The notes: generated from the sequence alone by a model not told the origin. A DNA stretch of 64,000 nt from Pedobacter sp. AJM (GCF_002197755.1 NZ_NHOT01000003.1:496001-560000), one strand, 5' to 3'; shown: positions 1 to 8,742, counted from the first letter of the stretch. Numbers and translations are program-made.

Positions 1-1444
1 ACAAATGCAGATAGTACGGATCTTCTTTCCCTTCTCTCCCATTGGCTGTAAAATACAACACACGGTTCTTTTCATCTACATTTACGATGCTTTCGCAATG
101 GAAGGCACCCTTGGTAATTTGGTTTTTAAGCTTTCCATTCTCATCAAAAAGATAGAAATGCGCCCAGCCATCACGCTCACTCCAGTGGATAAGTTCTTTA
201 CCATCATTTACCAGACCCGGACGGTTCACTTCCACATAGGTATTGAAACGCTCATCTATTATTGGCGTTACCTTTCCTGTAGCAATATCAATGGTTCCGA
301 TATCAATTCTTTTTAAATCACGACTGGTGCGTGAAAAATAGAAGCGACTGTTATTTCCCAGCCAAATGGAAGGCCGGAACTCATTATCACGGTCTTTGGC
401 TAAAACCGGCTTGCTCCATACGGATACACTCTGATCTTTAAAAGCCGAAACATTTAACTTTTTATAACTTTTTGCCACGAAATCAAAAAGCAATACTTCA
501 TCCTGCGGGGCCTCTGTTTCTCCCGGCATCTGATATTTATAAGTTTCGAGTGTTGGCCGCCCCGGAGTAACACTATTAATCACCCAAAGATCTTTTACCT
601 TTCGGGAATCAGTCCTGTCTAAAACAAAATATTTTGAATTTGGCGACCAAAGCACATAAGCTGCTCTTCTTTTTTTGTTATTCTTTTCGTTTTCTACATT
701 GTTTTCGCCATCGCCATCACTTCCATAAGAATAAAACTTAACGCCATCCTTTGTTAGCTGATGCTCTACAATGGTGCTGTCCTCATCATTTTTAACAGCT
801 TTTTTATAATTTTCTTTATCCATCCAGTAGAGGTTATAGTTACGCGAAAATATAATGGCTGATGAATCCGGTGCGACTGAACCCCAATCTGGCTTTGGCT
901 TAGGCTTACTAAAGTTCGGCACTTCTGTTAGTTTTGATGAAGCCAGTTCATACTTAAAGGAGTAGACCTTCTTCTGCATAGAATCAGCAGCCTTCTTATC
1001 TTTACGATCTTTTTTTAATTCATCAACAGAACTTTTCACCTCGAATGAAATGCTTTTCTCATCTGCGGCAAATTTTAGATTTTCCAGCGGTAAATGTTCC
1101 GCATCAAACGGATCGCGCACAATTAGCGTAATCTCTGCAGCCAGCTTTGCATTATCAAACAACTGCTTTTTAGTTTTAGAGGCAGGATCTACCAGATACC
1201 AGAATTTCCCCTTCGGACTTTCAAAAGTGTACCAAAAACGATTGCTTAATTTTAACCAATGTGGATCAACAGCAGTTGAATACACCATTTTTTTTAACTT
1301 GTTTGGCGAAAAACGTGAAGCAAGCTGGTAATTTGCTTTGGGTTGTGACTGAATATTCTCCGTGATGGTAAAAGTTTTGGTTTGTGCGAAGACAGTTAGC
1401 GACAGAAATTGTGCACAAAAAAGTAATTTGTAAATTTTATTCAT
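1..1444 (-). CDS. S9-family prolyl oligopeptidase/DPP IV-like peptidase, N-terminal part (partial)
   Basis: The gene starts at the ATG complementary to 1442-1444 and runs off the left edge, so about 481 residues are visible. A signal peptide (MNKIYKLLFCAQFLSLTVFA, then Q) predicts export. The rest is a DPP IV-type beta-propeller: repeated blades with motifs such as VLWSPNSKYFVLDR, IWLGNNSRFYFSRTSRD and VNRPGLVNDGKELIHWSERD. In this family the C-terminal alpha/beta hydrolase domain carries the Ser-Asp-His triad; it lies outside the window, so activity cannot be judged. The likely role is cleavage of dipeptides from imported or periplasmic peptides. A charged, low-complexity insert (GDGENNVENEKNNKKRR) interrupts one blade. 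Family is confident; specificity is not. Confidence 0.85.
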   Translation of the reverse strand, partial: MNKIYKLLFCAQFLSLTVFAQTKTFTITENIQSQPKANYQLASRFSPNKLKKMVYSTAVDPHWLKLSNRFWYTFESPKGKFWYLVDPASKTKKQLFDNAKLAAEITLIVRDPFDAEHLPLENLKFAADEKSISFEVKSSVDELKKDRKDKKAADSMQKKVYSFKYELASSKLTEVPNFSKPKPKPDWGSVAPDSSAIIFSRNYNLYWMDKENYKKAVKNDEDSTIVEHQLTKDGVKFYSYGSDGDGENNVENEKNNKKRRAAYVLWSPNSKYFVLDRTDSRKVKDLWVINSVTPGRPTLETYKYQMPGETEAPQDEVLLFDFVAKSYKKLNVSAFKDQSVSVWSKPVLAKDRDNEFRPSIWLGNNSRFYFSRTSRDLKRIDIGTIDIATGKVTPIIDERFNTYVEVNRPGLVNDGKELIHWSERDGWAHFYLFDENGKLKNQITKGAFHCESIVNVDEKNRVLYFTANGREGKEDPYYLHL

Positions 1445-1594
1445 TAATAAAGGTTTGGAACGGCTAAATTATTTAATAAAAGCCAATTATAATGGTCGAG
1501 ATTTGTAATAAAAGCGTTATTGATAAAGAAATTCAGGCTGCAAATATTTTATTAACAAGCGATTATTTGATAGGTAAATACTTGGTAGAATTTA

Positions 1595-1602
1595 TAGTTT
1601 TG
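1595..1602 (+). promoter_or_regulatory. Candidate -7 box (TAGTTTTG) for the first deacetylase gene
   Basis: Matches the Bacteroidota -7 consensus TAnnTTTG and lies 18 nt before the ATG at 1621. The nearest upstream TTTG (1566-1569) is about 25 nt away, longer than the usual 17-23, so only the -7 half is convincing. It argues against starting the protein at the earlier in-frame ATG at 1492. Confidence 0.45.
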
Positions 1603-1620
1603 CATTTATATATTATAACT

Positions 1621-2499
1621 ATGAAAAACGGCGTACTAACCGCAATAACAGCTGGCGTAATTTTGCTGGCAAGCTGCCAATCCAAATCTACAGCAGAAAC
1701 TGCAAAAACTGCAGATTCTACCGAAAATACAAATGCTAACGTTGCTACAACAGCTACACCCGTTGATGTATCCAAAATCAAAGTAGCTGATGCTAAAACC
1801 ATTCTGGCCCGGAAACAGGTACCTATTTTGTGCTACCACCAGGTAAGAAACTGGAAACCTACAGATGGTAAGGTTGGAAAGGACTACATTGTTGAAGTTC
1901 AAAACTTTAAAGACCAGATGAAAATGCTCGCCGATAGTGGGTACCATACCATCCTGCCCGATCAGCTTTATGCCTATTTAAACACTGGCGCAGCACTTCC
2001 GAGCAAACCCATTATGCTAACCTTTGATGATACGGACCTCGATCAGTTTACGATTGTAAATCCAACCTTGAAAAAGCTGGGCTACAAAGCGGTGTATTTC
2101 ATCATGACCGTTTCTATTGGCAGAAAAGGAAAATTTGTTGATTATATGAGCAGCGATCAGATTAAGCAACTTTCAGATGAAGGAAACATCATTGGCTCAC
2201 ATACTTATGACCATAAAAATTTTAAAAAATATGCCGGTAAAGATTGGGAGGAGCAGTTAGATAAACCAACGAAAAGACTGGAAGAAATTACAGGCAAAAA
2301 AATGACGGAGTTTGCTTATCCGTTCGGGCTATGGAATGCTGAAGGTATTCCTGAATTGAAAAAACGTGGTTTCAGAATGGCTTTTCAACTATCAACCAAG
2401 CGTGATGAAAAAGATCCTTTATTTACCATCCGGAGAATTATTGCCAGTGGTTACTGGAGTCCGAAAACATTAAGTAACAGCATTAAAAACAGTTTTTAA
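1621..2499 (+). CDS. Polysaccharide deacetylase family lipoprotein (NodB-like), copy 1
   Basis: A 292-residue secreted lipoprotein: MKNGVLTAITAGVILLASCQ is a signal peptide with lipobox LASC. The NodB homology domain follows from about residue 60: motif 1 is LTFDDTD, motif 2 is GSHTYDH with the two metal-binding histidines, and motif 3 is FAYPFG. Family members remove N- or O-acetyl groups from sugars such as chitin, GlcNAc polymers or peptidoglycan. The ATG at 1621 is chosen over the in-frame ATG at 1492 because the latter adds 43 residues ahead of a perfect signal peptide and spans the likely promoter. A closely related gene follows in the same direction. The substrate is unknown; surface glycan or peptidoglycan are both possible. 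Confidence 0.85.
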   Translation: MKNGVLTAITAGVILLASCQSKSTAETAKTADSTENTNANVATTATPVDVSKIKVADAKTILARKQVPILCYHQVRNWKPTDGKVGKDYIVEVQNFKDQMKMLADSGYHTILPDQLYAYLNTGAALPSKPIMLTFDDTDLDQFTIVNPTLKKLGYKAVYFIMTVSIGRKGKFVDYMSSDQIKQLSDEGNIIGSHTYDHKNFKKYAGKDWEEQLDKPTKRLEEITGKKMTEFAYPFGLWNAEGIPELKKRGFRMAFQLSTKRDEKDPLFTIRRIIASGYWSPKTLSNSIKNSF

Positions 2500-2699
2500 T
2501 TTTTTAACCTCGGCATTAGCCGGGAAAAAGCGAATGTTTAAATTCTCAACATCCTTGTTTAAAGGCTAAAAACGAAGCGACAGACTAAACCTATATGAAG
2601 CATAACGCATTAAATTTAGGCATCCTAAAAAAGAGCAGGAAACAATTAAAAACTTTAGTTTATCTGAAAACGCAGTATCTTTAATAAAATCATGTTACC

Positions 2700-3584
2700 T
2701 TGAAAAAGAGATTAAAACCAGCATCAGGGCTTTCCCCCTTAATTTTAGCCTTATTTATAACCTTACTTTCTACTGCTTGCAGCAATTCGCAGAATAGGGA
2801 AAAAATCATTAAAACGACCTCTACCGCTGAAGTTAAAGAAGATCCTAAACAAAAGCCGGCAGATGCCAAAGCCATTATGGCTAAGCGCGAGGTTCCTGTT
2901 TTATGTTACCACCAGATCAGGAATAACCTGGCTAGCGACAGCAAAAGGGCACACGATGATATTATTTCACCGGATAAATTCCGTGAGCACATCAAAATGC
3001 TTGCAGATAGTGGCTACCATACTATTTTACCAGATCAATTGTACAATTACCTGGTGTTTAATGGCAAACTTCCTGAAAAACCCATCATGATTACTTTTGA
3101 TGATACGGATATGGATCAATTCACTGTGGGAAATGCTACACTGAAAAAATATGGCTTTAAGGGTGTGTATTTTATCATGACAGTTTCCATAGGGCGCAAA
3201 GGGCGGATCAGTTATATGACTAAAGAAAATATTAAACAGTTATCAGACGAAGGAAATACCATTGCCAGCCACACTTACGATCATAAAAATTTCGCGCAGT
3301 TTACGGATGAAGACTGGAAAATCCAAATTGACGAACCAACAAAGAAGCTCGAACAGATCACCGGAAAAAAAGTAGAATATTTTGCCTACCCATATGGTGT
3401 TTATAAAGCTTCGAATTTACACAAACTGAAGGAATATGGCTTTAAAGCTGCTTTTATCCTTTCTACCGCCAGGGATGAAAATTACCCCCTATATACCATT
3501 CGCAGAATTATAGATCCGGGAAGATATACCGCAAAAAACCTTTATTATAGTATTAATAAGAGCTTCAACAAAACAAAATCATAA
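2700..3584 (+). CDS. Polysaccharide deacetylase family lipoprotein (NodB-like), copy 2, TTG start
   Basis: A 294-residue paralogue of the gene just upstream. The two share long stretches such as KMLADSGYHTILPDQLY and GVYFIMTVSIGRKG-type segments. The signal peptide ends in lipobox STAC (about residue 27). NodB motifs are ITFDDTD, ASHTYDH and FAYPYG, so the metal site is intact. The start must be TTG at 2700: the nearby ATG at 2692 hits a stop after three codons, and no ATG lies in frame before the signal peptide. The tandem arrangement 200 nt apart points to local duplication followed by divergence, mainly in the linker after the lipobox. The substrate is unknown. Confidence 0.83.
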   Translation: MKKRLKPASGLSPLILALFITLLSTACSNSQNREKIIKTTSTAEVKEDPKQKPADAKAIMAKREVPVLCYHQIRNNLASDSKRAHDDIISPDKFREHIKMLADSGYHTILPDQLYNYLVFNGKLPEKPIMITFDDTDMDQFTVGNATLKKYGFKGVYFIMTVSIGRKGRISYMTKENIKQLSDEGNTIASHTYDHKNFAQFTDEDWKIQIDEPTKKLEQITGKKVEYFAYPYGVYKASNLHKLKEYGFKAAFILSTARDENYPLYTIRRIIDPGRYTAKNLYYSINKSFNKTKS

Positions 3585-3622
3585 GTTCAACTGTCAACTA
3601 TAAATCCTGACTAACCGGACTT

Positions 3623-4789
3623 ATGAAAAAGCACTTATTATTTTACCTTTTAGTATCTGTCATTATTTCTGCATGTAATAACAATAAAAGCAAATCGAAT
3701 CATCAGGAAACCGCAGATACTGCCCAAAATGTAAAACGCGAATTTAAAGGAAACTTTTACAAACGACTGGAAGGTACAATTGCGGGGAAACCCGTGGTGA
3801 TGAATCTGCAGCGATTAGATGGTGATCTAGATGGAAGTTATTATTACGATGGTTCGTGGTTAAATTTATCAACTGATACCGTAATCTCTCAGGATAGCCT
3901 GATCTTATCAGAATACAGTTTTTACACTTCATATTTTGATCAAAATTCTAAGGAGCCTCATCTGCATTTAAAATGGACTGGTAACGGCTTTAAAGGGACC
4001 TGGAAAAGTGGTGATGAAAGTAAAAGCTTTCCCATCCTGCTAGAAGAGAAATATCCTGAAGGCAGTTATCAGTTTACTACTGGTATTTACCAGGATTCCG
4101 TAATAGCGTATCCCAATAAATCAAATTCTCCAACAGCTGAAATTACTTTTGAATACCTAAAAGCTACTGCTACAGATGATTCAGGAAATTGGATCAATAG
4201 TGAGTTGAAAAAAATAGATGGCTTAAAAGCATCTGCCGATCGGGAAGTCAGTTTTAAATCTATTGCTGCAGCATATTTTAAAGATTATAAGTCTCAAATA
4301 GCTGAACAGCAAAAAGAAAGCAAAAATGATGACTTTGAAGGCTGGATGAATTATACCAACAGTAGTCAGCAAACGGTGTTATATAATGAGAACGGCTATG
4401 TGGTGATTGATTTCCTGGCTGACGCCTACACCGGGGGAGCGCATGGAAACTACAGTAGCACCATGTATTGCCTGGACGTTAAAAACAAAAAACAACTGGT
4501 ATTAGGTGACATCGTTAAAATTGATTCCAATAATCTCCAAAAGCTGTTGGAAAAAAGCCTCAGAAAACTGTATAATATCAAACCAAATGATGCAATCAGC
4601 ACTGTTCTATTTGACGATTATCTCAAACCAAATAAAAACTTTTATTTCAACTCAAAAGGCCTGGCATTTATGTATAATCCTTATGAAGTAGCCAGTTACG
4701 CACAAGGACAAATTGTTGTTTTTATTCCTTTTAATGAATTAAAAACATATTTGGTGCCGTCATTTGCAGAAAGGATTGGTGTAAAATAA
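3623..4789 (+). CDS. Lipoprotein with DUF3298 (RsiV-like C-terminal) domain
   Basis: A 388-residue lipoprotein (lipobox ISAC at about residues 15-18). The N-terminal third is a beta-rich region (EGTIAGKPVVMNLQRLDGDL). The C-terminal half contains the DUF3298 hallmark: a Y-x-GGAHGN stretch (TGGAHGNYSS) and a final VVFIPFNELKTYL strand, as in the extracytoplasmic domain of RsiV. In RsiV this fold binds lysozyme, but here there is no anti-sigma segment or transmembrane helix, so it is not an anti-sigma factor; lysozyme or other protein binding is only a possibility. It lies 38 nt after the deacetylase pair, in the same direction, and may share its transcript. Confidence 0.75.
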   Translation: MKKHLLFYLLVSVIISACNNNKSKSNHQETADTAQNVKREFKGNFYKRLEGTIAGKPVVMNLQRLDGDLDGSYYYDGSWLNLSTDTVISQDSLILSEYSFYTSYFDQNSKEPHLHLKWTGNGFKGTWKSGDESKSFPILLEEKYPEGSYQFTTGIYQDSVIAYPNKSNSPTAEITFEYLKATATDDSGNWINSELKKIDGLKASADREVSFKSIAAAYFKDYKSQIAEQQKESKNDDFEGWMNYTNSSQQTVLYNENGYVVIDFLADAYTGGAHGNYSSTMYCLDVKNKKQLVLGDIVKIDSNNLQKLLEKSLRKLYNIKPNDAISTVLFDDYLKPNKNFYFNSKGLAFMYNPYEVASYAQGQIVVFIPFNELKTYLVPSFAERIGVK

Positions 4790-4907
4790 TCAACAGGCGA
4801 AGTTTAAGAGGACTATAGTAAAAGAAAATTTTAGTGGTTCAATAAAGTCATTTTAAAATTGACAAACCTACAACCGGATAGCCGAGTGAATATGGTAAGT
4901 CAGGTCA

Positions 4908-5360
4908 CTAAAGTATTTTTATCAACACATATTTTTTACCATTAAAACCCAGTTCATCTCCTACTTTCTTTCCGATAAAAAGTTTACCAATAGGCGCGGC
5001 CTGAGAAACAGCAAAGAACTGTTGCCCATCTAAATGAAGTTCTCCGGCACTGATGCTGATGTAAAAATTCCCTTCTGAAGTAAAGACTAAACTGCCATTT
5101 TTAACCTCTGTTGAAACATCAACACTTTCAATCTGTTGCAGGGAAATTTTCTGCTGCCCGGCTTCATACAACAGTTTACTGTTCCGGTCCATTTCCTGCT
5201 GCATCATTTCACGTGTAGTTTCGTACTTATCACCAGCACTGCTTTTGGTATCATCATTTGATGCCTGGCGAGCCTGCTGTAAGGAATATTCAATATTTTC
5301 TATCCGGTTTTGAATAAAAGTTAAGCACAGCTGATACAGTTGCGATTTTAAAGTAAGCAT
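4908..5360 (-). CDS. GreA/GreB C-terminal-domain protein
   Basis: A 150-residue protein starting MLTLKSQLYQLCLTF. The first half is helical and charged, like the coiled coil of Gre factors. The second half (from about residue 85) is beta-rich with APIGKLFIGKKVGDEL, resembling the S-P-x-G-x-x-L-x-G-k-x-x-G-D pattern of GreA/GreB C-terminal domains. Gre factors bind RNA polymerase and stimulate cleavage of backtracked transcripts; whether this divergent protein does so is untested, because the acidic tip of the N-terminal coil is not obvious. An upstream extension to 5408 is possible but adds an unlikely hydrophobic segment. Relatives are sometimes mislabelled as 3-oxoacyl-ACP synthase; nothing here supports that. 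Confidence 0.65.
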   Translation of the reverse strand: MLTLKSQLYQLCLTFIQNRIENIEYSLQQARQASNDDTKSSAGDKYETTREMMQQEMDRNSKLLYEAGQQKISLQQIESVDVSTEVKNGSLVFTSEGNFYISISAGELHLDGQQFFAVSQAAPIGKLFIGKKVGDELGFNGKKYVLIKIL

Positions 5361-5429
5361 ATTTTGATGGAAATCTGAGATGGGTAATGGAAAATATAAT
5401 ATAGACAATAAATTTGCTGTAACAGAGCC

Positions 5430-6005
5430 TTAATCCTCCATCCATTTTACTTTTTCTGCCATCGAAGTACGGTTTGGTTGCCAAGGTTTTTCATTGTGAT
5501 AGCCCATGTAAAAAAGTCCGATGCATTTTTCATTATCATCCAATCCTAAAAATTCGCCTAGATCATCAATCAATGGTGGCGAACTCCAATAAGCACCAAC
5601 ATTTAAACTTTCGGCGGTTAATGCCATATTTTGAACTGCGCAGGATACTGCAGCCAGTTCTTCCCATTCCGGAATTTTGCCACTTACGGCCATATTAATA
5701 GCTATAATGCAATCTGCCTGGCCGGTTTTTTCCGCAAAGCTATCGAACTTTTTCTGCAGGAACTGTTCAGGAGTTACCAATGTCTTATATAACCGCCCCA
5801 GTTCCATGCCCAACTTTGCTAATCCAGCTTTTCTGATGACGGTGAAGCGCCAGGGCTGCGTTAACTTATGTGTTGGTGCATAATTGGCAGTTTCCAATAT
5901 TTGATTAATTACCGCTACAGGAATTTCTTTCTTAATATAACTCGCCGGAAAAATACTACGGCGTTCTTTAATTACTTTTGAGATGGTTTCATATACTGTA
6001 CTCAT
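5430..6005 (-). CDS. Nitroreductase family protein (FMN-dependent)
   Basis: A 191-residue protein with the nitroreductase fold signature: an N-terminal RRSIFPASYIKKEIP segment (the R-R-S motif contacts FMN phosphate), then ANYAPTHKLTQPWRFTVI, and the C-terminal GLFYMGYHNEKPW. Members are dimeric flavoproteins that use NAD(P)H to reduce nitro compounds, quinones or flavins in the cytoplasm. Length is close to that of the short YdjA-like subgroup (about 180-190 residues). The stop lies 69 nt before the GreA-like gene's start on the same strand, so co-transcription is plausible. The physiological substrate cannot be inferred. Confidence 0.85.
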   Translation of the reverse strand: MSTVYETISKVIKERRSIFPASYIKKEIPVAVINQILETANYAPTHKLTQPWRFTVIRKAGLAKLGMELGRLYKTLVTPEQFLQKKFDSFAEKTGQADCIIAINMAVSGKIPEWEELAAVSCAVQNMALTAESLNVGAYWSSPPLIDDLGEFLGLDDNEKCIGLFYMGYHNEKPWQPNRTSMAEKVKWMED

Positions 6006-6160
6006 TTGGTAAAAATAGTAAAAAGCAAAAAGACTAGCGATTAAAGAGAAGATCTAAATGATAAAACAGAAAGATTTGACGTTTTGTTAACTGAAAAGTT
6101 ATCCTGCAAATCAACGATCAGAACGGACTGATTAACGATTCATCAACTCATTCCTTGTTG

Positions 6161-6976
6161 TTAATTTTCGCGTTCGAAAATTTTATCTCCAAAAACGTCT
6201 GTTTTAAATTCCGCATTTTTTTTTCCATTTCCATCTTCAATTACATCATGACCAAAAATATCCTTTTTATAAATACGTATGGTCTGGCCTTTTCCGTCTT
6301 CAACAACATCGTTTCCAAAAATATCCTTTTTATAAATACGTATGGCCTGACCTTTTCCGTCTTCAACAACATCATTCCCGAAAATATCCTTTTTATAAAT
6401 ACGTATGGTATGGCCATTTCCGTCTTCAATGACATCATTCCCGAAAATATCCTTTTTATAAACACGTATGGTATGGCCATTCCCGTCTTCAACAACATCA
6501 TTTCCAAAAATATCTTTTTTATAGATACGCATGGCTTGTCCATACTCGTCCTCCACGACTGTGTTTCCAAAAATATCCTGTCTTTGTTTAATGATATTTC
6601 TTTTTCTTCCATCTCCTGAAAATAAATCATTGTCATGACCGGTTTCCTGCGCGCCCGGTGTCAGCCCGCTTTCAGTTTTGATAACGGTATTTCCGAAAAA
6701 ATCAACGGTTTTTTGGCCCAATTTCCGTCCAGACTCATCTTCCAGTATGGTCTGATGGAAAAAATCTTTTTTCTGTTCAGCAATTTTTTTCCCTGCCTGG
6801 TCCACGATGATGGTATTCCCGAAAAAGTCTTTTTTTTGCTTGCCGATTGTTTTGTTATTGGCGTCAACCAGAATGGTATCGCCAAAGAAGTCTAGTTTAT
6901 ACTGGTACTGATTGGTCTGACTATATCCAATAGCCGAAACGCCAGACATGAGGATGCCTAATGTTAATGTTTTCAT
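6161..6976 (-). CDS. Exported protein made of about eleven 21-residue KKDIFGN-type repeats
   Basis: A 271-residue protein with a signal peptide (MKTLTLGILMSGVSAIGYSQ). The mature part is almost wholly tandem 21-residue units with the pattern K-K-D-[FI]-F-G-[ND]-x-[VI]-[VI]-x-D-x-x-G-x-x-I-x-x. Four older, diverged copies (DFFGNT type) come first; a 29-residue non-repeat linker follows (ETGHDNDLFSGDGRKRN); then six to seven near-identical copies (KKDIFGNDVVEDGNGHTIR). The last unit is truncated (DVFGDKIFEREN). Each unit probably forms a beta-hairpin, so the protein may be a beta-solenoid or rod. No enzymatic motif is seen, and I do not recognise a named family. The reverse-complement frame is also open because of the 63-bp periodicity. 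Confidence 0.8.
   Translation of the reverse strand: MKTLTLGILMSGVSAIGYSQTNQYQYKLDFFGDTILVDANNKTIGKQKKDFFGNTIIVDQAGKKIAEQKKDFFHQTILEDESGRKLGQKTVDFFGNTVIKTESGLTPGAQETGHDNDLFSGDGRKRNIIKQRQDIFGNTVVEDEYGQAMRIYKKDIFGNDVVEDGNGHTIRVYKKDIFGNDVIEDGNGHTIRIYKKDIFGNDVVEDGKGQAIRIYKKDIFGNDVVEDGKGQTIRIYKKDIFGHDVIEDGNGKKNAEFKTDVFGDKIFEREN
6240..6560 (-). repeat. 63-bp tandem repeat array inside the repeat-protein gene
   Basis: Successive blocks beginning aaaatatcctttttataaa recur every 63 bp (for example near 6249, 6312 and 6375) with few substitutions, mostly silent or conservative. The high DNA identity indicates recent copy-number change by slippage or recombination. Confidence 0.9.
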
Positions 6977-7069
6977 CTTGTTTCATTTGTGTGTGTTCTA
7001 AAATAGCAAAAAACAAATAAAAAGAGGATTAATATTCATTTTGAAATTACTAAACTTAAACCTTCCACC

Positions 7070-7100
7070 TTTTTACCCTCAACCTTTTTCCCTATCTTTG
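7070..7100 (+). promoter_or_regulatory. Candidate promoter of the ABC-F gene (TTTT-N19-TATCTTTG)
   Basis: A perfect TAnnTTTG box lies at 7093-7100, 19 nt after a TTTT that differs from the -33 TTTG by one base. The ATG at 7120 follows at a typical short distance. The region overlaps a CTTCCACCTT-like pyrimidine-rich stretch, which may have been recruited into the promoter. Confidence 0.55.
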
Positions 7101-7119
7101 CGGCTTATTTTATTTGTTT

Positions 7120-8742
7120 ATGATTTCAGTTTCTAATTTATCTTTACGATACGGCAAACGCACATTATTTGAAGATGTTAACCTAAAATTCACGCATGGT
7201 AACTGCTATGGTGTGATTGGGGCTAACGGCGCAGGTAAATCCACTTTCCTGAAAATTTTATCGGGAGAAGTGAACCAGACTTCTGGTAGTGTTGCCTTTA
7301 CTCCAGGCGAAAGAATGGCGGTTTTAAAACAAAATCATTATGAATTTGATGAAGTTTCCGTACTTGAAACTGTAATGATTGGTCATAAAGAGCTTTACGC
7401 CATTATGAAAGAGAAGGATGCCATTTACATGAAGGAAGATTTCTCTGAGAAAGATGGTGAACGTGCCGGGGAGCTGGAAAACATCTTTGCTGAAATGGAC
7501 GGTTGGAACATGGAAAGTAATGCAGCAACCATGTTGAGCAACCTTGGTATTACAGAAGACAACCATTATAAATTATTAAAAGAGTTAGACAATACCCAAA
7601 AAGTAAGGGTTTTACTGGCACAGGCCTTATTTGGTAATCCTGATATTTTACTACTGGATGAGCCAACCAACGATTTGGACATTGAAACCATCGCCTGGCT
7701 GGAAAACTTCTTAGCTGACTATCAGAATATTGTTTTAGTGGTGAGTCACGACAGGCATTTTTTAGATGCAGTTTGTACACACATTGTAGATATTGATTTT
7801 GCTAAAATGAGTATCTACACGGGTAACTATACTTTCTGGTATGAATCAAGTCAGCTGGCTTTAAAACAACGTAGCGACCAGAACAAAAAGATGGAGGATA
7901 AGGTGAAGGAACTGCAGGAATTTATCCGGAGATTCAGTGCCAACGCATCAAAATCCAAGCAGGCCACTTCACGTAAAAAGGCCCTTGATAAAATTGACAT
8001 CACCGAAATTAAAGCTTCCAGCCGTAAATATCCGGCTATTATTTTCAATAACACCGGTCGTGAGGCGGGTGATCAGATTTTACAGGTAGAGAATTTAAGC
8101 AAATCCGGAAACGATGGCATTTTGTTTGATAAAATCACTTTCATGGTGAATAAAGGTGATAAAATTGCTGTACTCTCGCAAAATAGTTTAGCTACTGCGG
8201 CATTCTACGATGTTTTAACGGGTAGAGATACTGATCATCAAGGTGAATTTAAGTGGGGTGTAACCATCAGCACAGCAGATATCCCTAATGATAACTCTGA
8301 ATATTTTGCAGGTAAAGATGAAAACCTGGTTGACTGGTTACGTGAATATTCAGGAACAGATGCAGATGAGCAATTTGTAAGAAGCTTTTTAGGCCGGATG
8401 CTATTCTCTGGTGAAGAGGTTTTAAAGAATGTAAAAGTGCTTTCAGGAGGTGAAAAAATGCGTTGCATGTTCTCCAGAATGATGTTACAGCAGGCCAATC
8501 TTTTAATGTTTGATGAACCGACCAATCACCTGGATCTGGAATCTATCGAAGCATTAAACAATGGCATGAAAGATTTTAAAGGGGCCATATTATTTACTTC
8601 AAGGGATCACCAGTTAACGGAAACCGTAGCCAACAGAATTATAGAAATTACACCTAAGGGTACCATTGATAAGCTAATGACTTATGATGAATACATTAAC
8701 AGTGCCGATGTTGCCAAACTTCGTGAGGAAATGTATGCATAA
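7120..8742 (+). CDS. ABC-F family ATPase (YbiT-like) with a degenerate second ATP site
   Basis: A 540-residue soluble protein with two ABC domains and no membrane segment, the layout of ABC-F translation factors that act at the ribosome. NBD1 has Walker A GANGAGKS (residues 34-41), Walker B LLLDEPTNDLD and switch VSHDRHF. NBD2 has signature LSGGE and Walker B LMFDEPTNHLD. The other half-site is eroded: the NBD1 signature reads LDNTQ (156-160), the NBD2 Walker A reads AVLSQNSLATAAFY (350-363), and the NBD2 switch histidine is replaced (TSRDHQL). A charged linker (about 245-310) links the domains. ATG 7120 is chosen over the in-frame TTG at 7114. It is followed by a strong terminator, so it is monocistronic. 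YbiT-like is my best placement; antibiotic resistance is not implied. Confidence 0.85.
   Translation: MISVSNLSLRYGKRTLFEDVNLKFTHGNCYGVIGANGAGKSTFLKILSGEVNQTSGSVAFTPGERMAVLKQNHYEFDEVSVLETVMIGHKELYAIMKEKDAIYMKEDFSEKDGERAGELENIFAEMDGWNMESNAATMLSNLGITEDNHYKLLKELDNTQKVRVLLAQALFGNPDILLLDEPTNDLDIETIAWLENFLADYQNIVLVVSHDRHFLDAVCTHIVDIDFAKMSIYTGNYTFWYESSQLALKQRSDQNKKMEDKVKELQEFIRRFSANASKSKQATSRKKALDKIDITEIKASSRKYPAIIFNNTGREAGDQILQVENLSKSGNDGILFDKITFMVNKGDKIAVLSQNSLATAAFYDVLTGRDTDHQGEFKWGVTISTADIPNDNSEYFAGKDENLVDWLREYSGTDADEQFVRSFLGRMLFSGEEVLKNVKVLSGGEKMRCMFSRMMLQQANLLMFDEPTNHLDLESIEALNNGMKDFKGAILFTSRDHQLTETVANRIIEITPKGTIDKLMTYDEYINSADVAKLREEMYA

Noticed and set aside
1492..1620. Longer N-terminus for the first deacetylase (start at 1492)
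   Set aside because: It adds residues ahead of a clear lipoprotein signal peptide and spans the likely promoter.
3623..4789. Calling the DUF3298 lipoprotein an anti-sigma factor (RsiV)
   Set aside because: There is no sigma gene nearby, no cytoplasmic N-terminal domain and no transmembrane helix.
4908..5408. Beta-ketoacyl-ACP synthase label for the GreA/GreB-like protein
   Set aside because: No condensing-enzyme Cys-His-His motif or length; the protein is 150 residues with a Gre-type C-terminal pattern.
6240..6560. Regular 63-bp repeats considered as a CRISPR array
   Set aside because: The repeats are contiguous without unique spacers and encode an in-frame protein repeat.
6155..6619. A 154-residue open frame on the plus strand antisense to the 21-residue repeat protein
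   Set aside because: The 63-bp period leaves an antisense frame without stops; the minus-strand frame has a signal peptide and repeat logic, so the plus frame is a shadow.
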